From Prolixibacter denitrificans (GTDB lineage: Bacteria; Bacteroidota; Bacteroidia; Bacteroidales; Prolixibacteraceae): a DNA stretch of 64,000 nt. Where the stretch lies: the NCBI RefSeq assembly GCF_003014495.1, contig NZ_PYGC01000003.1:186001-250000 (forward strand). The letters run 5' to 3'. The notes under the pieces are model-generated. The model had not been told where the DNA came from. It saw only the letters and a list, made by a program, of their open reading frames with translations, and did no database searches. The position numbers were made by a program, and so were the translations under genes. Of this stretch, positions 53,805-61,743 are shown in pieces (within the stretch, counting starts at the first letter, position 1; the number at the start of each line of letters is the position of its first letter).

Positions 53805-54146
53805 CCGATTATTTCGTTGGATTATGCCAAATTAATCAATCGACAAAGGTAATGATCCCATCCATTTTGGAAATTACCTTTTACACATTCTTACTCACTT
53901 TTGCCGAAAAGGTTAAAATTTGTCTTTAATTTGTACTCAGTTTAATTAAAGATGCTGTAAATCAGGAGATGGATCACTGTTTTTGAAGCCTGTTTTTCTT
54001 TCTTTTGCACGAAATCTAATAAACATAAATTGTGCAAAGACGGAAAGTTTACAAACAATCGAAGACGTGAACGGTTATATATCTCCGCCACACAATAAAT
54101 AAACAGAGTCAGAAATCAGTAACAGAAATACCGAAAGGAACACTAT
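53805..54146. other. 342-bp divergent intergenic region
   Basis: This lies between mqnB (minus) and folE (plus). Apart from the mqnB promoter box it shows T-rich tracts and no gene or riboswitch that I recognise. Confidence 0.45.
53844..53851 (-). promoter_or_regulatory. -7 promoter box for mqnB-mqnD
   Basis: The minus strand reads TACCTTTG, an exact TAnnTTTG, 40 bp before the mqnB start. No clear -33 box is seen. Confidence 0.45.
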
Positions 54147-54773
54147 ATGAAGTTTTCGCTTAATAAATTAGACAACGGAGGATACAGCAAAGTAGAACAC
54201 TACAATACCGAGAATGTAGAAAAACTGGCTACAAACTACCAGGATATTTTGGGCTTGCTGGGCGAAGATCCAAGTCGTGAAGGTTTGGAGAAAACCCCCG
54301 TGCGAGTGGCCAAAGCCATGCAATTTCTGACCCAGGGTTACAACATGAATCCGGAAGAAATTCTGAGTTCGGCCAAATTCAAGGAAGATTATCGCCAGAT
54401 GGTAATTGTGAAGGACATTGAACTGTATTCACTCTGCGAGCATCACATGCTCCCGTTTTTCGGGAAAGCGCACGTGGCATACATTCCCAATGGATACATT
54501 ACCGGACTGAGCAAAATCGCTCGTGTGGTAGAAGCATTTTCACGCCGGTTGCAGGTCCAGGAACGCCTGACACTTCAGATTAAAGAGTGTATTCAGAACA
54601 CATTGAATCCGCTGGGAGTAGCAGTAGTCATCGAAGCAACCCACATGTGCATGGTGATGCGCGGCATTGAAAAACAGAATTCTGTAACGACTACCTCCGA
54701 CTTTACCGGAGCATTCGAAAAGGTAGCCACCCGCGAGGAGTTTATTCGACTTATTAGTTCTGATCTTTCATAA
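54147..54773 (+). CDS. folE: GTP cyclohydrolase I
   Basis: 208 residues. It forms dihydroneopterin triphosphate from GTP for folate and related pterins. The conserved core has [18 protein letters not shown] (about 39-56) and the zinc ligands Cys and His in [13 protein letters not shown] plus Cys in [27 protein letters not shown] and RLQVQERLT are also present. The first about 20 residues are variable in the family. It is a single gene with a hairpin terminator at 54804. Confidence 0.96.
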   Translation: MKFSLNKLDNGGYSKVEHYNTENVEKLATNYQDILGLLGEDPSREGLEKTPVRVAKAMQFLTQGYNMNPEEILSSAKFKEDYRQMVIVKDIELYSLCEHHMLPFFGKAHVAYIPNGYITGLSKIARVVEAFSRRLQVQERLTLQIKECIQNTLNPLGVAVVIEATHMCMVMRGIEKQNSVTTTSDFTGAFEKVATREEFIRLISSDLS

Positions 54774-54803
54774 ATTGGAGCTTTTTTAACGCTTCATGAC
54801 CAG

Positions 54804-54831
54804 AAACCAGATGAACTTTCGTCTGGTTTTT
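54804..54831 (+). terminator. Terminator of folE
   Basis: AACCAGA (54805-54811) pairs with TCTGGTT (54822-54828) and runs into TTT. Confidence 0.75.
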
Positions 54832-54852
54832 CTCTTTCGGAGACACAATGTT

Positions 54853-54860
54853 TATCTTTG
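54853..54860 (+). promoter_or_regulatory. -7 promoter box for fabD
   Basis: TATCTTTG is an exact TAnnTTTG. It lies 171 bp before the fabD ATG, which would give a leader of about 165 nt. Confidence 0.45.
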
Positions 54861-55031
54861 CCACGCATTTAATTTTTAACAAACTGTATTGTAACCACCC
54901 TGCCAATTGATGCCAAAAAGGCATATTTAAAAGGGTTGTGTTCTGTCAGAAAATTGAAGAACCAAGATTGAGCAGATGAAACAAGTCTCGAAGCTTCGGG
55001 GCGCGTTCCATGTGGCAATTGAAAAACAAAA

Positions 55032-55931
55032 ATGAAACACATGAAAGCATTCGTTTTTCCCGGACAGGGAGCCCAGTTTGTTGGAATGGGAAAAGACCTG
55101 TACGACAATTCGGATTTGGCCCGCGAACTTTTCGAAAAGGCCAATGATATTCTCGGTTTCCGCATTACCGATCTGATGTTTGAAGGTACTGACGAAGATC
55201 TCAAGCAAACCAAAGTTACTCAACCGGCCATCTTCCTGCATTCGGTATTGCTGGCCAAAACGTTGGGCAACGACTTCAAACCTGATATGGTTGCCGGTCA
55301 CTCATTGGGAGAATTTTCGGCGTTGGTTGCTAACGGAACATTGTCTTTCGAAGATGGACTGGAACTCGTTTCAAAACGCGCCATGGCCATGCAGAAAGCT
55401 TGCGAAGTGGAGCCGTCGACCATGGCGGCTATCGTGGGTTTGGAAGACGATGTTGTGGAAAAAGTTTGTGCTGAAATCGACGATGTAGTGGTTCCGGCCA
55501 ATTACAACTGCCCTGGTCAGCTGGTTATTTCCGGTTCGAACGAAGGCATTGATAAAGCTTGTGCCAAGTTAACCGAGTTGGGCGCCAAGCGTGCTCTCAA
55601 GTTGATGGTTGGCGGCGCTTTCCACTCTCCGCTGATGGAACCGGCCCGCACCGAACTGGCTGAAGCGATTGAAGCAACGACCTTCAACCAACCGAATTGT
55701 CCTGTTTACCAGAATGTAACTGCCTCTGCCGTTACCGATCCAGACGAAATCCGCAAGAACCTGGTTGCACAGCTAACCGCTCCGGTACGCTGGACACAAA
55801 CGGTGAAAACCATGATAGCAGACGGAGCTACTTCATTCACCGAAATTGGCCCGGGTAAAGTTCTTCAAGGACTGGTTAAAAAAGTGGACCGTGCAATGGA
55901 AACCAACGGCATAAACGCCTACCAGGGATAA
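55032..55931 (+). CDS. fabD: Malonyl-CoA:ACP transacylase
   Basis: 299 residues. FabD loads malonyl groups on ACP for fatty-acid synthesis. FPGQGAQFVGMG is at about 8-19. The nucleophile Ser is in GHSLGEFSALV (about 94), and the His partner is in GGAFHSPLMEPA. The Arg that binds the malonate carboxylate is expected in the SKRAMAMQ region, and VYQNVTA and IGPGKVLQGL follow. ATG 55041 (MKAFVFPGQG) is an equally good start. No other fab genes are adjacent. Confidence 0.95.
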   Translation: MKHMKAFVFPGQGAQFVGMGKDLYDNSDLARELFEKANDILGFRITDLMFEGTDEDLKQTKVTQPAIFLHSVLLAKTLGNDFKPDMVAGHSLGEFSALVANGTLSFEDGLELVSKRAMAMQKACEVEPSTMAAIVGLEDDVVEKVCAEIDDVVVPANYNCPGQLVISGSNEGIDKACAKLTELGAKRALKLMVGGAFHSPLMEPARTELAEAIEATTFNQPNCPVYQNVTASAVTDPDEIRKNLVAQLTAPVRWTQTVKTMIADGATSFTEIGPGKVLQGLVKKVDRAMETNGINAYQG

Positions 55932-55955
55932 GAAACAAGAACATCTAAAAATAGA

Positions 55956-55990
55956 AGAGACAACCGAATTTCTCAGTTGTCTCTTTTTTT
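55956..55990. terminator. Terminator between fabD and the AraD-like gene
   Basis: AGAGACAAC (55956-55964) and GTTGTCTCT (55976-55984) form a 9-bp stem followed by seven T. The other strand is also T-rich after the stem, so it can serve both convergent genes. Confidence 0.85.
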
Positions 55991-56018
55991 ATGATTAAAA
56001 ATTAAATTATCGTGGTTC

Positions 56019-56678
56019 CTAATCAAAGAAGTGACGGTCGAGAAATTGCTTCTCCACGGGCGAAACATTCTTCAAAGCCAACGTGTGATGTGCCATTCGG
56101 GCTACCGTTTCCAAAACTACTGTATGATCTAAAGCCCTGATGACATCTTCGCCCCAACAGAAAGGACCATGTCCGTACACCAAAACACCAGGAATACGCG
56201 AAGGATCCAAATTCATCCTGTCAAATGTCTCTACAATCACACTACCGGTTGCCAGCTCTGGATTGGCATCTTCGGGCCTTTGTTCTACCGGCGGCGTGCA
56301 GGGAATCTCTCCGTTAAAATAATTGGCATGCGTAATGCCCAATGGAGGAATACCCAAGCCTGCCTGAGCCCAGGCTGTTGCATATTCGGAATGTGAGTGA
56401 ACAATCGCTCCGATTTCGGGGAAACTCCGGTATAAAGTCAAATGAGTTTCCGTATCTGAAGAAGGCTTCAACTCACCTTCAATGACGTTTCCATCAATAT
56501 CCACTACAACCATATCTGCGGGAATCATTTCGTCATAAGAAATCCCGGAGGGCTTAATCACCATGAGCCCACTTTCCCTGTCAATGGCGCTAACATTTCC
56601 CCAGGTAAAAATAACCAGTCCCTGCTCAACCAATCGCAGACTCGCTTTGTAAACCTGGTGTTTTAAACTTTCAAGCAT
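56019..56678 (-). CDS. AraD-like L-ribulose-5-phosphate 4-epimerase / class II aldolase
   Basis: 219 residues, closest in pattern to AraD. FTWGNVSAIDRESG (about 24-37) and KPSSDTETHLTLY are followed by the zinc His residues in HSHSEYATAWAQAG and YGHGPFCWG. AraD epimerises L-ribulose 5-phosphate to D-xylulose 5-phosphate. The chain ends at FLDRHFFD and lacks the usual tail RKHGxxAYYGQ, which holds the catalytic Tyr of E. coli AraD (Tyr229). No shifted frame restores it. The gene may therefore act as an aldolase or on another sugar phosphate. No arabinose genes are adjacent. Confidence 0.82.
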   Translation of the reverse strand: MLESLKHQVYKASLRLVEQGLVIFTWGNVSAIDRESGLMVIKPSGISYDEMIPADMVVVDIDGNVIEGELKPSSDTETHLTLYRSFPEIGAIVHSHSEYATAWAQAGLGIPPLGITHANYFNGEIPCTPPVEQRPEDANPELATGSVIVETFDRMNLDPSRIPGVLVYGHGPFCWGEDVIRALDHTVVLETVARMAHHTLALKNVSPVEKQFLDRHFFD

Positions 56679-56854
56679 ACTTGAAAACCAATAAGTTAAA
56701 TATTTACAATTTATAATTCAATTAACAAATAAAATTTCAATTCTGTCATATTCACCATGTGTTTTTAATCATTATAAATTATTTAGAGGTTTTTGCTTTA
56801 ACTATATCCGCAAAGCGGAAATTATTCTGCAGACACATGAAACCTGTTTACAAC

Positions 56855-56889
56855 AAAAAAATCCTACCTCAATGAAGAAGTAGGATTTT
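56855..56889 (-). terminator. Terminator of the M13 peptidase gene
   Basis: ATCCTAC (56861-56867) pairs with GTAGGAT (56880-56886), extended by A/T pairs. It runs into T residues on the minus strand. Confidence 0.8.
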
Positions 56890-56911
56890 CAATATATCCT
56901 ATGTCTGTTAC

Positions 56912-58957
56912 TTACCAGATAACAGCTCTTTTATCTTCAGGCAAATACATGTAATCGCCTGGTTTTACATTGAAGGCTGCATAGAAAGCCGGTAAATTCC
57001 GCAACGGGCCAATCACCCGGTAACGACCAAGAGAGTGTACATCTTCTTTGGTACGACGCAGTGCTTCTTTGTCGCGAATATTCTGTGCCCAAACGTGTGC
57101 ATAGGCCAGATAGAAACGCTGGTCAGGAGTGAAACCATCGATCTTGCCGGTTTCTTTACTTCCCATTTTGAAAGCGTCGTGAGCAATATTCAAACCACCC
57201 AAATCGGCGATGTTCTCACCCAAACACAGACGACCATTGGCGTGAACGGTATCAGTGTCCACAACCAGGAACTGGTCGAATTGATGAACCAATACATCTG
57301 CACGTTTATTGAAACGCTTGGCGTCATCGTCTGTCCACCAGTCGTTCAGGTTACCGTTCTTATCGAACTTACGTCCCTGATCATCGAAACCGTGGGTCAT
57401 TTCATGACCTATAACCACACCGATAGCACCATAATTCACAGCATCATCACCATTCATGAAGAAGAACGGAGGCTGCAGAATTGCTGCCGGGAATACGATC
57501 TCGTTCATGCTTGGACTGTAATAAGCATTTACCATCTGAGGCGGCATGTGCCATTCTGATTTGTCAACCGGCTTGTTTACTTTGTCACGGTTATATTCGA
57601 AACCAAATTTCCGTGCCCGCAGAACGTTCTGTACATACGAGTCGTCTTTGATTTGCAAACCTGAATAATCACGCCATTTGTCAGGATAACCAACTTTTAC
57701 GCCAATAGCTGCCAGTTTTTCTTCGGCTTTCTCTTTGGTTTCGTCGCCCATCCACTTCAGGTTCTTGATGCGGTTTGCCAACGATTTGCGCAGATTTTCT
57801 ACCAGGTTCTCCATCCGCTGTTTTGCTTCCGGAGGGAAATATTTCTGTACATACAGCTGACCGATAGCCATGCTCATCGCACCACTAACCGAACGCTGAA
57901 CACGCTTCCAACGTGGACGCATAACCTCTACCCCACTCATGGTTTTTCCGAAGAAATCGAAATTCTGTTTTACGAAAGCGTCGGTAAGATAAGGAGCAGT
58001 TCCATCAATCAACGACCAACGGAAATAAGTCTTCCAGTCGTTAACCGGAACATCTTTAATCATGGCGTCAACCTCTTTCATAAAGGCAGGCTGTTCCACG
58101 TTAATGTCTTCCGGTTTTACGCCAATACGCTGGAAATAATCAGCCCAGTCAATATCAGGGGCCATTTCAACCAAACCTTTCAAATTGGTTTTGTTGTAGG
58201 TTTTATCCGGATCACGCTGCTCCAAGCGAGTCATAGCAGCGTCAGCCATCCGGGTTTCCATGCGCATTACCGTTGCAGCATTTTTCTTTGCCGTTGCCTC
58301 ATCGTCACCCATCAATTCGAACATTTTGGCAACATGGTCAACGTATTCAGCACGGAGCTTTTTCGCATGGTCGTTGTCATCAGTATAGTATGAACGATCG
58401 GGCAATCCCAAGCCTGACTGATAGATTTGAGAAATCACCAAATCGCTGTTTTTAGCATCGGGTGCAGCATAGAAACCAAACGGAGTAGTAAAACCGTAAG
58501 TTTCGAATGTTGCCAGTGTTTTCTGAACATCTGCCGGAGTTTTGATGGCAGCAATGTCATCGAAATAAGGTTTCAGCGGTTTCAACCCCTGCTCTTCGAT
58601 TTTTGCTGTATCCATACCCAGATTGTACATGGTACCAATCTTGTAAGCCACGGTTCCGGGCTCATTGGTTTTGTTCGCAGCCTCTTGTACAACTGTTTTT
58701 ACCTGCTCTTCGGTTTTGTCACCCAACTGATCGAACGAACCGTAGCGGCTCTTTTCGGCCGGAATCGGGTGTGATTTTTTCCAACCACCGTTGGCATACT
58801 CATTAAAATTCTGAGTCGGACTGACTGTCGTGTCAAGATCAGCCAGATTAATTGCCGGTTCAGCTGTCTCCGTCTTACTTTTTTCGTTGCATGAAGTCAT
58901 AGAAAAAAGCAAGCCGGCACAAAGTGCGCATGAAAGCACAACCAGTTTGTTTTTCAT
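56912..58957 (-). CDS. M13 family (neprilysin-like) zinc endopeptidase, lipoprotein
   Basis: 681 residues with a lipoprotein signal ending SMTSC (Cys23). The N-terminal helical region has PTQNFNEYANGGWKKSHPIP, typical of PepO-like enzymes. The zinc site is GHEMTHGFDDQGR (HExxH), with the third ligand in GENIADLGGL. NAYYSPSMNEIVFPAAILQPP, given here in part, lines the substrate cleft. The protein ends AVIW, matching the conserved terminal Trp. It is expected to degrade small peptides in the periplasm. It is a single gene with its own terminator. Confidence 0.94.
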   Translation of the reverse strand: MKNKLVVLSCALCAGLLFSMTSCNEKSKTETAEPAINLADLDTTVSPTQNFNEYANGGWKKSHPIPAEKSRYGSFDQLGDKTEEQVKTVVQEAANKTNEPGTVAYKIGTMYNLGMDTAKIEEQGLKPLKPYFDDIAAIKTPADVQKTLATFETYGFTTPFGFYAAPDAKNSDLVISQIYQSGLGLPDRSYYTDDNDHAKKLRAEYVDHVAKMFELMGDDEATAKKNAATVMRMETRMADAAMTRLEQRDPDKTYNKTNLKGLVEMAPDIDWADYFQRIGVKPEDINVEQPAFMKEVDAMIKDVPVNDWKTYFRWSLIDGTAPYLTDAFVKQNFDFFGKTMSGVEVMRPRWKRVQRSVSGAMSMAIGQLYVQKYFPPEAKQRMENLVENLRKSLANRIKNLKWMGDETKEKAEEKLAAIGVKVGYPDKWRDYSGLQIKDDSYVQNVLRARKFGFEYNRDKVNKPVDKSEWHMPPQMVNAYYSPSMNEIVFPAAILQPPFFFMNGDDAVNYGAIGVVIGHEMTHGFDDQGRKFDKNGNLNDWWTDDDAKRFNKRADVLVHQFDQFLVVDTDTVHANGRLCLGENIADLGGLNIAHDAFKMGSKETGKIDGFTPDQRFYLAYAHVWAQNIRDKEALRRTKEDVHSLGRYRVIGPLRNLPAFYAAFNVKPGDYMYLPEDKRAVIW

Positions 58958-59158
58958 CTTTTTGATATTGTTAAAGTTAACACTTGAATTGTATGTTTTC
59001 CGTCTGGTTCATAAACGTAATCAATGGTAATAGGTATAAACAGGACCTTTATCATTACAGACTACATTTAATATTTTTCGCAATATGAAATTTATGCATT
59101 GACAATACAAACACCATTCTAACTAAATTGTTGACTGACAACAACTCGCTTCCGGACA

Positions 59159-59189
59159 CGAAAAAAGCCGGCTCAATAAGACCGGCTTT
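59159..59189 (-). terminator. Terminator of the aminopeptidase P gene
   Basis: AAAGCCGG (59164-59171) pairs with CCGGCTTT (59182-59189). On the minus strand it is followed by a T run. It lies 28 bp past the stop. Confidence 0.85.
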
Positions 59190-59216
59190 CTTAAGATGAT
59201 TTCTGCGCTAATTTTT

Positions 59217-60605
59217 TCAACCACGCATTGTTTCTTCCACCTCATCGGGTGTAATGGGAAGACGTTTCCCCAGAATCCGGGCGCCTTCGGCTGTTACCAG
59301 CAGGTCGTCTTCCAGGCGGATGCCACCAAAATCAGCATATTCCATCACTTTGTCGAAGTTGATGTACTGGGTATTGATGTAATCTTTCTTCCACTTTTCA
59401 ATCAGAGCAGGGATGAAATAGATACCCGGTTCGTTGGTTAATACAAAGCCTTCCTGCAAGCGACGGCCCAAACGTAAACCGGCCGCTCCTAAACGTTCCA
59501 TTGGGCGGGTTTCATCGTCGTAACCAACATAAACCTGCCCGTAATCTTCCATATCATGAACATCGAGTCCCATCATATGACCCAGACCGTGTGGCATAAA
59601 CAAGGCGTGCGCTCCATGACGAACGGCTTCGTCCACATCGCCTTTTATTAAACCCAAATCTTTCAAGCCGGAGGTAATCACACGAGCTGCATTCAGATGC
59701 ACATCGAGGTACCGAATGCCCGGTTTTACCATAGCAGTTGACTCGTTGTTGGCTGCTAAAACGATTTCGTAAATATCTTTCTGCTTTTGCGTGAATTTTC
59801 CACCTACCGGGACCGTGCGGGTAAAGTCAGACGCATATCCCATTCCGGTTTCAGCTCCCGCATCGGTGAGCATCAGCATGCCTTTTTTCAACTTAAGCGA
59901 GTGGTCGTGGTTGTGCAGTGTTTCCCCGTGCTGAGATAAAATAACGGGAAACGAAACTCCGCCTCCGCCTCCCAGGGCAATACCTTCGATGATACCGGCA
60001 ATCTTCTGTTCGCTTTCTCCTTCTTTTGCCATCTTCATTGCCGTCACGTGCATTTCGTAACCGGTAGCACACGCTTTTTCAATTTCAGCAATCTCATACT
60101 GATCTTTTACCGAACGCATATCGACAACGTGCTTAATCAGTTCGAGCGATACATAATCCGGCAGTTTGGCGGTATGAATACCTAACAATTCTTTCAGCAA
60201 CAGCCGGTTGTTCGCCCGGTACGGAGGCACAAAGTGCACCCTGCGGCCCTGCCACAAAGCCTTGTTCACATACGCATACACTTCATTGAACGAATCGGTG
60301 CATTTAACCCCCACTTGAGCAGCTTGTTCCCTAAGTGTCGGCTGCGGGCCCATCCAGATGATATCGTCGATGTCAACATCGTTGCCAAAGAGCATATCGG
60401 TTCCTTCATCTACATCGATGACCCCGAACAGGCCGGGCTTATTAATGCCAAAGAAATAAAGGAAAGTACTGTCCTGCCGAAAATGGTAGGTATTGTCCGG
60501 ATAATTCATGGGTGCATCCACGTTTCCGGGGAGCAAAACCAATCCCCCGCTCATTTTCTCGCGAAGGCGATTTCTCCGCTCTATGTAAACGTCCTTTTTG
60601 AACAT
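59217..60605 (-). CDS. pepP: Xaa-Pro aminopeptidase (aminopeptidase P family)
   Basis: 462 residues. It removes the N-terminal residue before a proline. The N-terminal aminopeptidase P domain (about 1-170) contains FRQDSTFLYFFGI. The pita-bread domain holds the metal ligands: Asp in LTDAGAE, Asp in YASDFTRTVPV, His in PHGLGHMMGLDVHD, Glu in LTNEPGIYF and Glu in GIRLEDDLLVT. No signal peptide is seen, so a cytoplasmic enzyme is expected. It is the first minus-strand gene after ung, with about 200 bp between them. Confidence 0.95.
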   Translation of the reverse strand: MFKKDVYIERRNRLREKMSGGLVLLPGNVDAPMNYPDNTYHFRQDSTFLYFFGINKPGLFGVIDVDEGTDMLFGNDVDIDDIIWMGPQPTLREQAAQVGVKCTDSFNEVYAYVNKALWQGRRVHFVPPYRANNRLLLKELLGIHTAKLPDYVSLELIKHVVDMRSVKDQYEIAEIEKACATGYEMHVTAMKMAKEGESEQKIAGIIEGIALGGGGGVSFPVILSQHGETLHNHDHSLKLKKGMLMLTDAGAETGMGYASDFTRTVPVGGKFTQKQKDIYEIVLAANNESTAMVKPGIRYLDVHLNAARVITSGLKDLGLIKGDVDEAVRHGAHALFMPHGLGHMMGLDVHDMEDYGQVYVGYDDETRPMERLGAAGLRLGRRLQEGFVLTNEPGIYFIPALIEKWKKDYINTQYINFDKVMEYADFGGIRLEDDLLVTAEGARILGKRLPITPDEVEETMRG

Positions 60606-60803
60606 ATTTATATGATTTTTATGGATAATTCTTCTTCATGCAAGTTACGAATTATTAACCGCCATGACAGGATTTTCAGGCAGTTTCCTGCGCATCGGCA
60701 GCCGAATATCAATTGTAACATTTTACATATTACAAGAGTTCAGACAGATATCTCATCCCACCCCGATTGACCTTACCGGGATGTTGTTTGGCATATTCTG
60801 TCT

Positions 60804-61580
60804 TTATTCTGAAAACAATTTAGGCCGCTCAGGCTTTTTCGGCGAGTTGACGTATCCCGTCCAGTCGATATCTTTTTTTAAAGCCTCGAATGGATTGACT
60901 TTACCAAATAAGAAGTCACTGTCCCGGCCGGGTTTGTCGTAACACATCATGGGATGTTGGGTGTGATAAGCGTGTTTCAAGTCGAGTCCGGCAACTGCTT
61001 TTTCGGCGTGATTTCCCCAAATGAACCAGCTGACCGAAGGCTGTGCCGCAGCCAGAAATGCCAACAACCGCTCGGTGAATGGTTTCCAGTAAGCACTGTG
61101 ACTTCCCGGTTTTCCAACCTCGCAGGTGAAGGCGGTATTCAGCAACAAAACGCCCTGACTTTCCCAATGCTGAAACAGTTTTCCCGGAGGAAGTACCTGA
61201 AAGTCTTGACCTAATTGTTCTTTCAGTTCATTGAACTTAACGACCTGGCCATTGTAGGTTTTATACAGTAACCGAAGAATATTCTTCAGGGAAACATTCC
61301 GGAAAGGTTCCGACCATAATTTCAACGTGCCCACTTCGAATGCCCTTCCGGTTGCCACTCCTTCCTGCGGATATGGATCCTGTCCCAGGATAATCACCTT
61401 GATTTCGTTCAGCGGAAGCGTTAAAAAGCGCAAGACATTTTCCGACAACGGTGTATAATGTGAGGAAGCTATTTTCTCCTCAATTTCTTTCAGAATGCCG
61501 GTTATTTCGTCAGTTAGAAAAGGACTCCACGAAGGATGAATATCACCGGGAAGTCGATTGAGTAATTCAAGGTTTTCCAT
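60804..61580 (-). CDS. ung: Uracil-DNA glycosylase, divergent family 1 type
   Basis: 258 residues. It removes uracil from DNA to start base-excision repair. The catalytic Asp lies in ILGQDPYP (family form GQDPYH) and is followed by EGVATGRAFE. The uracil-contact Asn is in LLLNTAFTCEVG. The catalytic His is in HPMMCYDKPGRD, where the usual minor-groove loop is HPSPLS. His is kept, but the Leu used to push out the base is not clearly present. The fold and length fit family 1. Codon use is like that of the neighbours. The repair role is likely; the loop change may alter substrate preference. Confidence 0.85.
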   Translation of the reverse strand: MENLELLNRLPGDIHPSWSPFLTDEITGILKEIEEKIASSHYTPLSENVLRFLTLPLNEIKVIILGQDPYPQEGVATGRAFEVGTLKLWSEPFRNVSLKNILRLLYKTYNGQVVKFNELKEQLGQDFQVLPPGKLFQHWESQGVLLLNTAFTCEVGKPGSHSAYWKPFTERLLAFLAAAQPSVSWFIWGNHAEKAVAGLDLKHAYHTQHPMMCYDKPGRDSDFLFGKVNPFEALKKDIDWTGYVNSPKKPERPKLFSE

Positions 61581-61646
61581 GGATTCAAAAATACGAAGAG
61601 ATTGAAAAGTGTGCCATTTTACAAAATATAATTACGTTCCACAAAG

Positions 61647-61674
61647 AAAAGAGGGACAAAAGTCCCTCTTTTTC
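61647..61674 (-). terminator. Terminator upstream of ung, ending the DUF1080-PHP gene
   Basis: AAAAGAGGGAC (61647-61657) and GTCCCTCTTTT (61662-61672) form an 11-bp stem with a 4-base loop. The minus strand continues with TTTTCTTTG. It lies about 70 bp past the stop at 61744. Confidence 0.75.
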
Positions 61675-61743
61675 AGAAATGTAACCAATCTTTGCACATG
61701 TGATAAATTAATGAAAAAATTCTCGTAGTTGACTGTAATACAG

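Noticed and set aside
61586-61593. Exact -7 box TATTTTTG five bases before the ung start, suggesting a leaderless mRNA
   Set aside because: The A/T-rich context makes a chance match likely and there is no -33 box. A leaderless transcript cannot be claimed from this alone.
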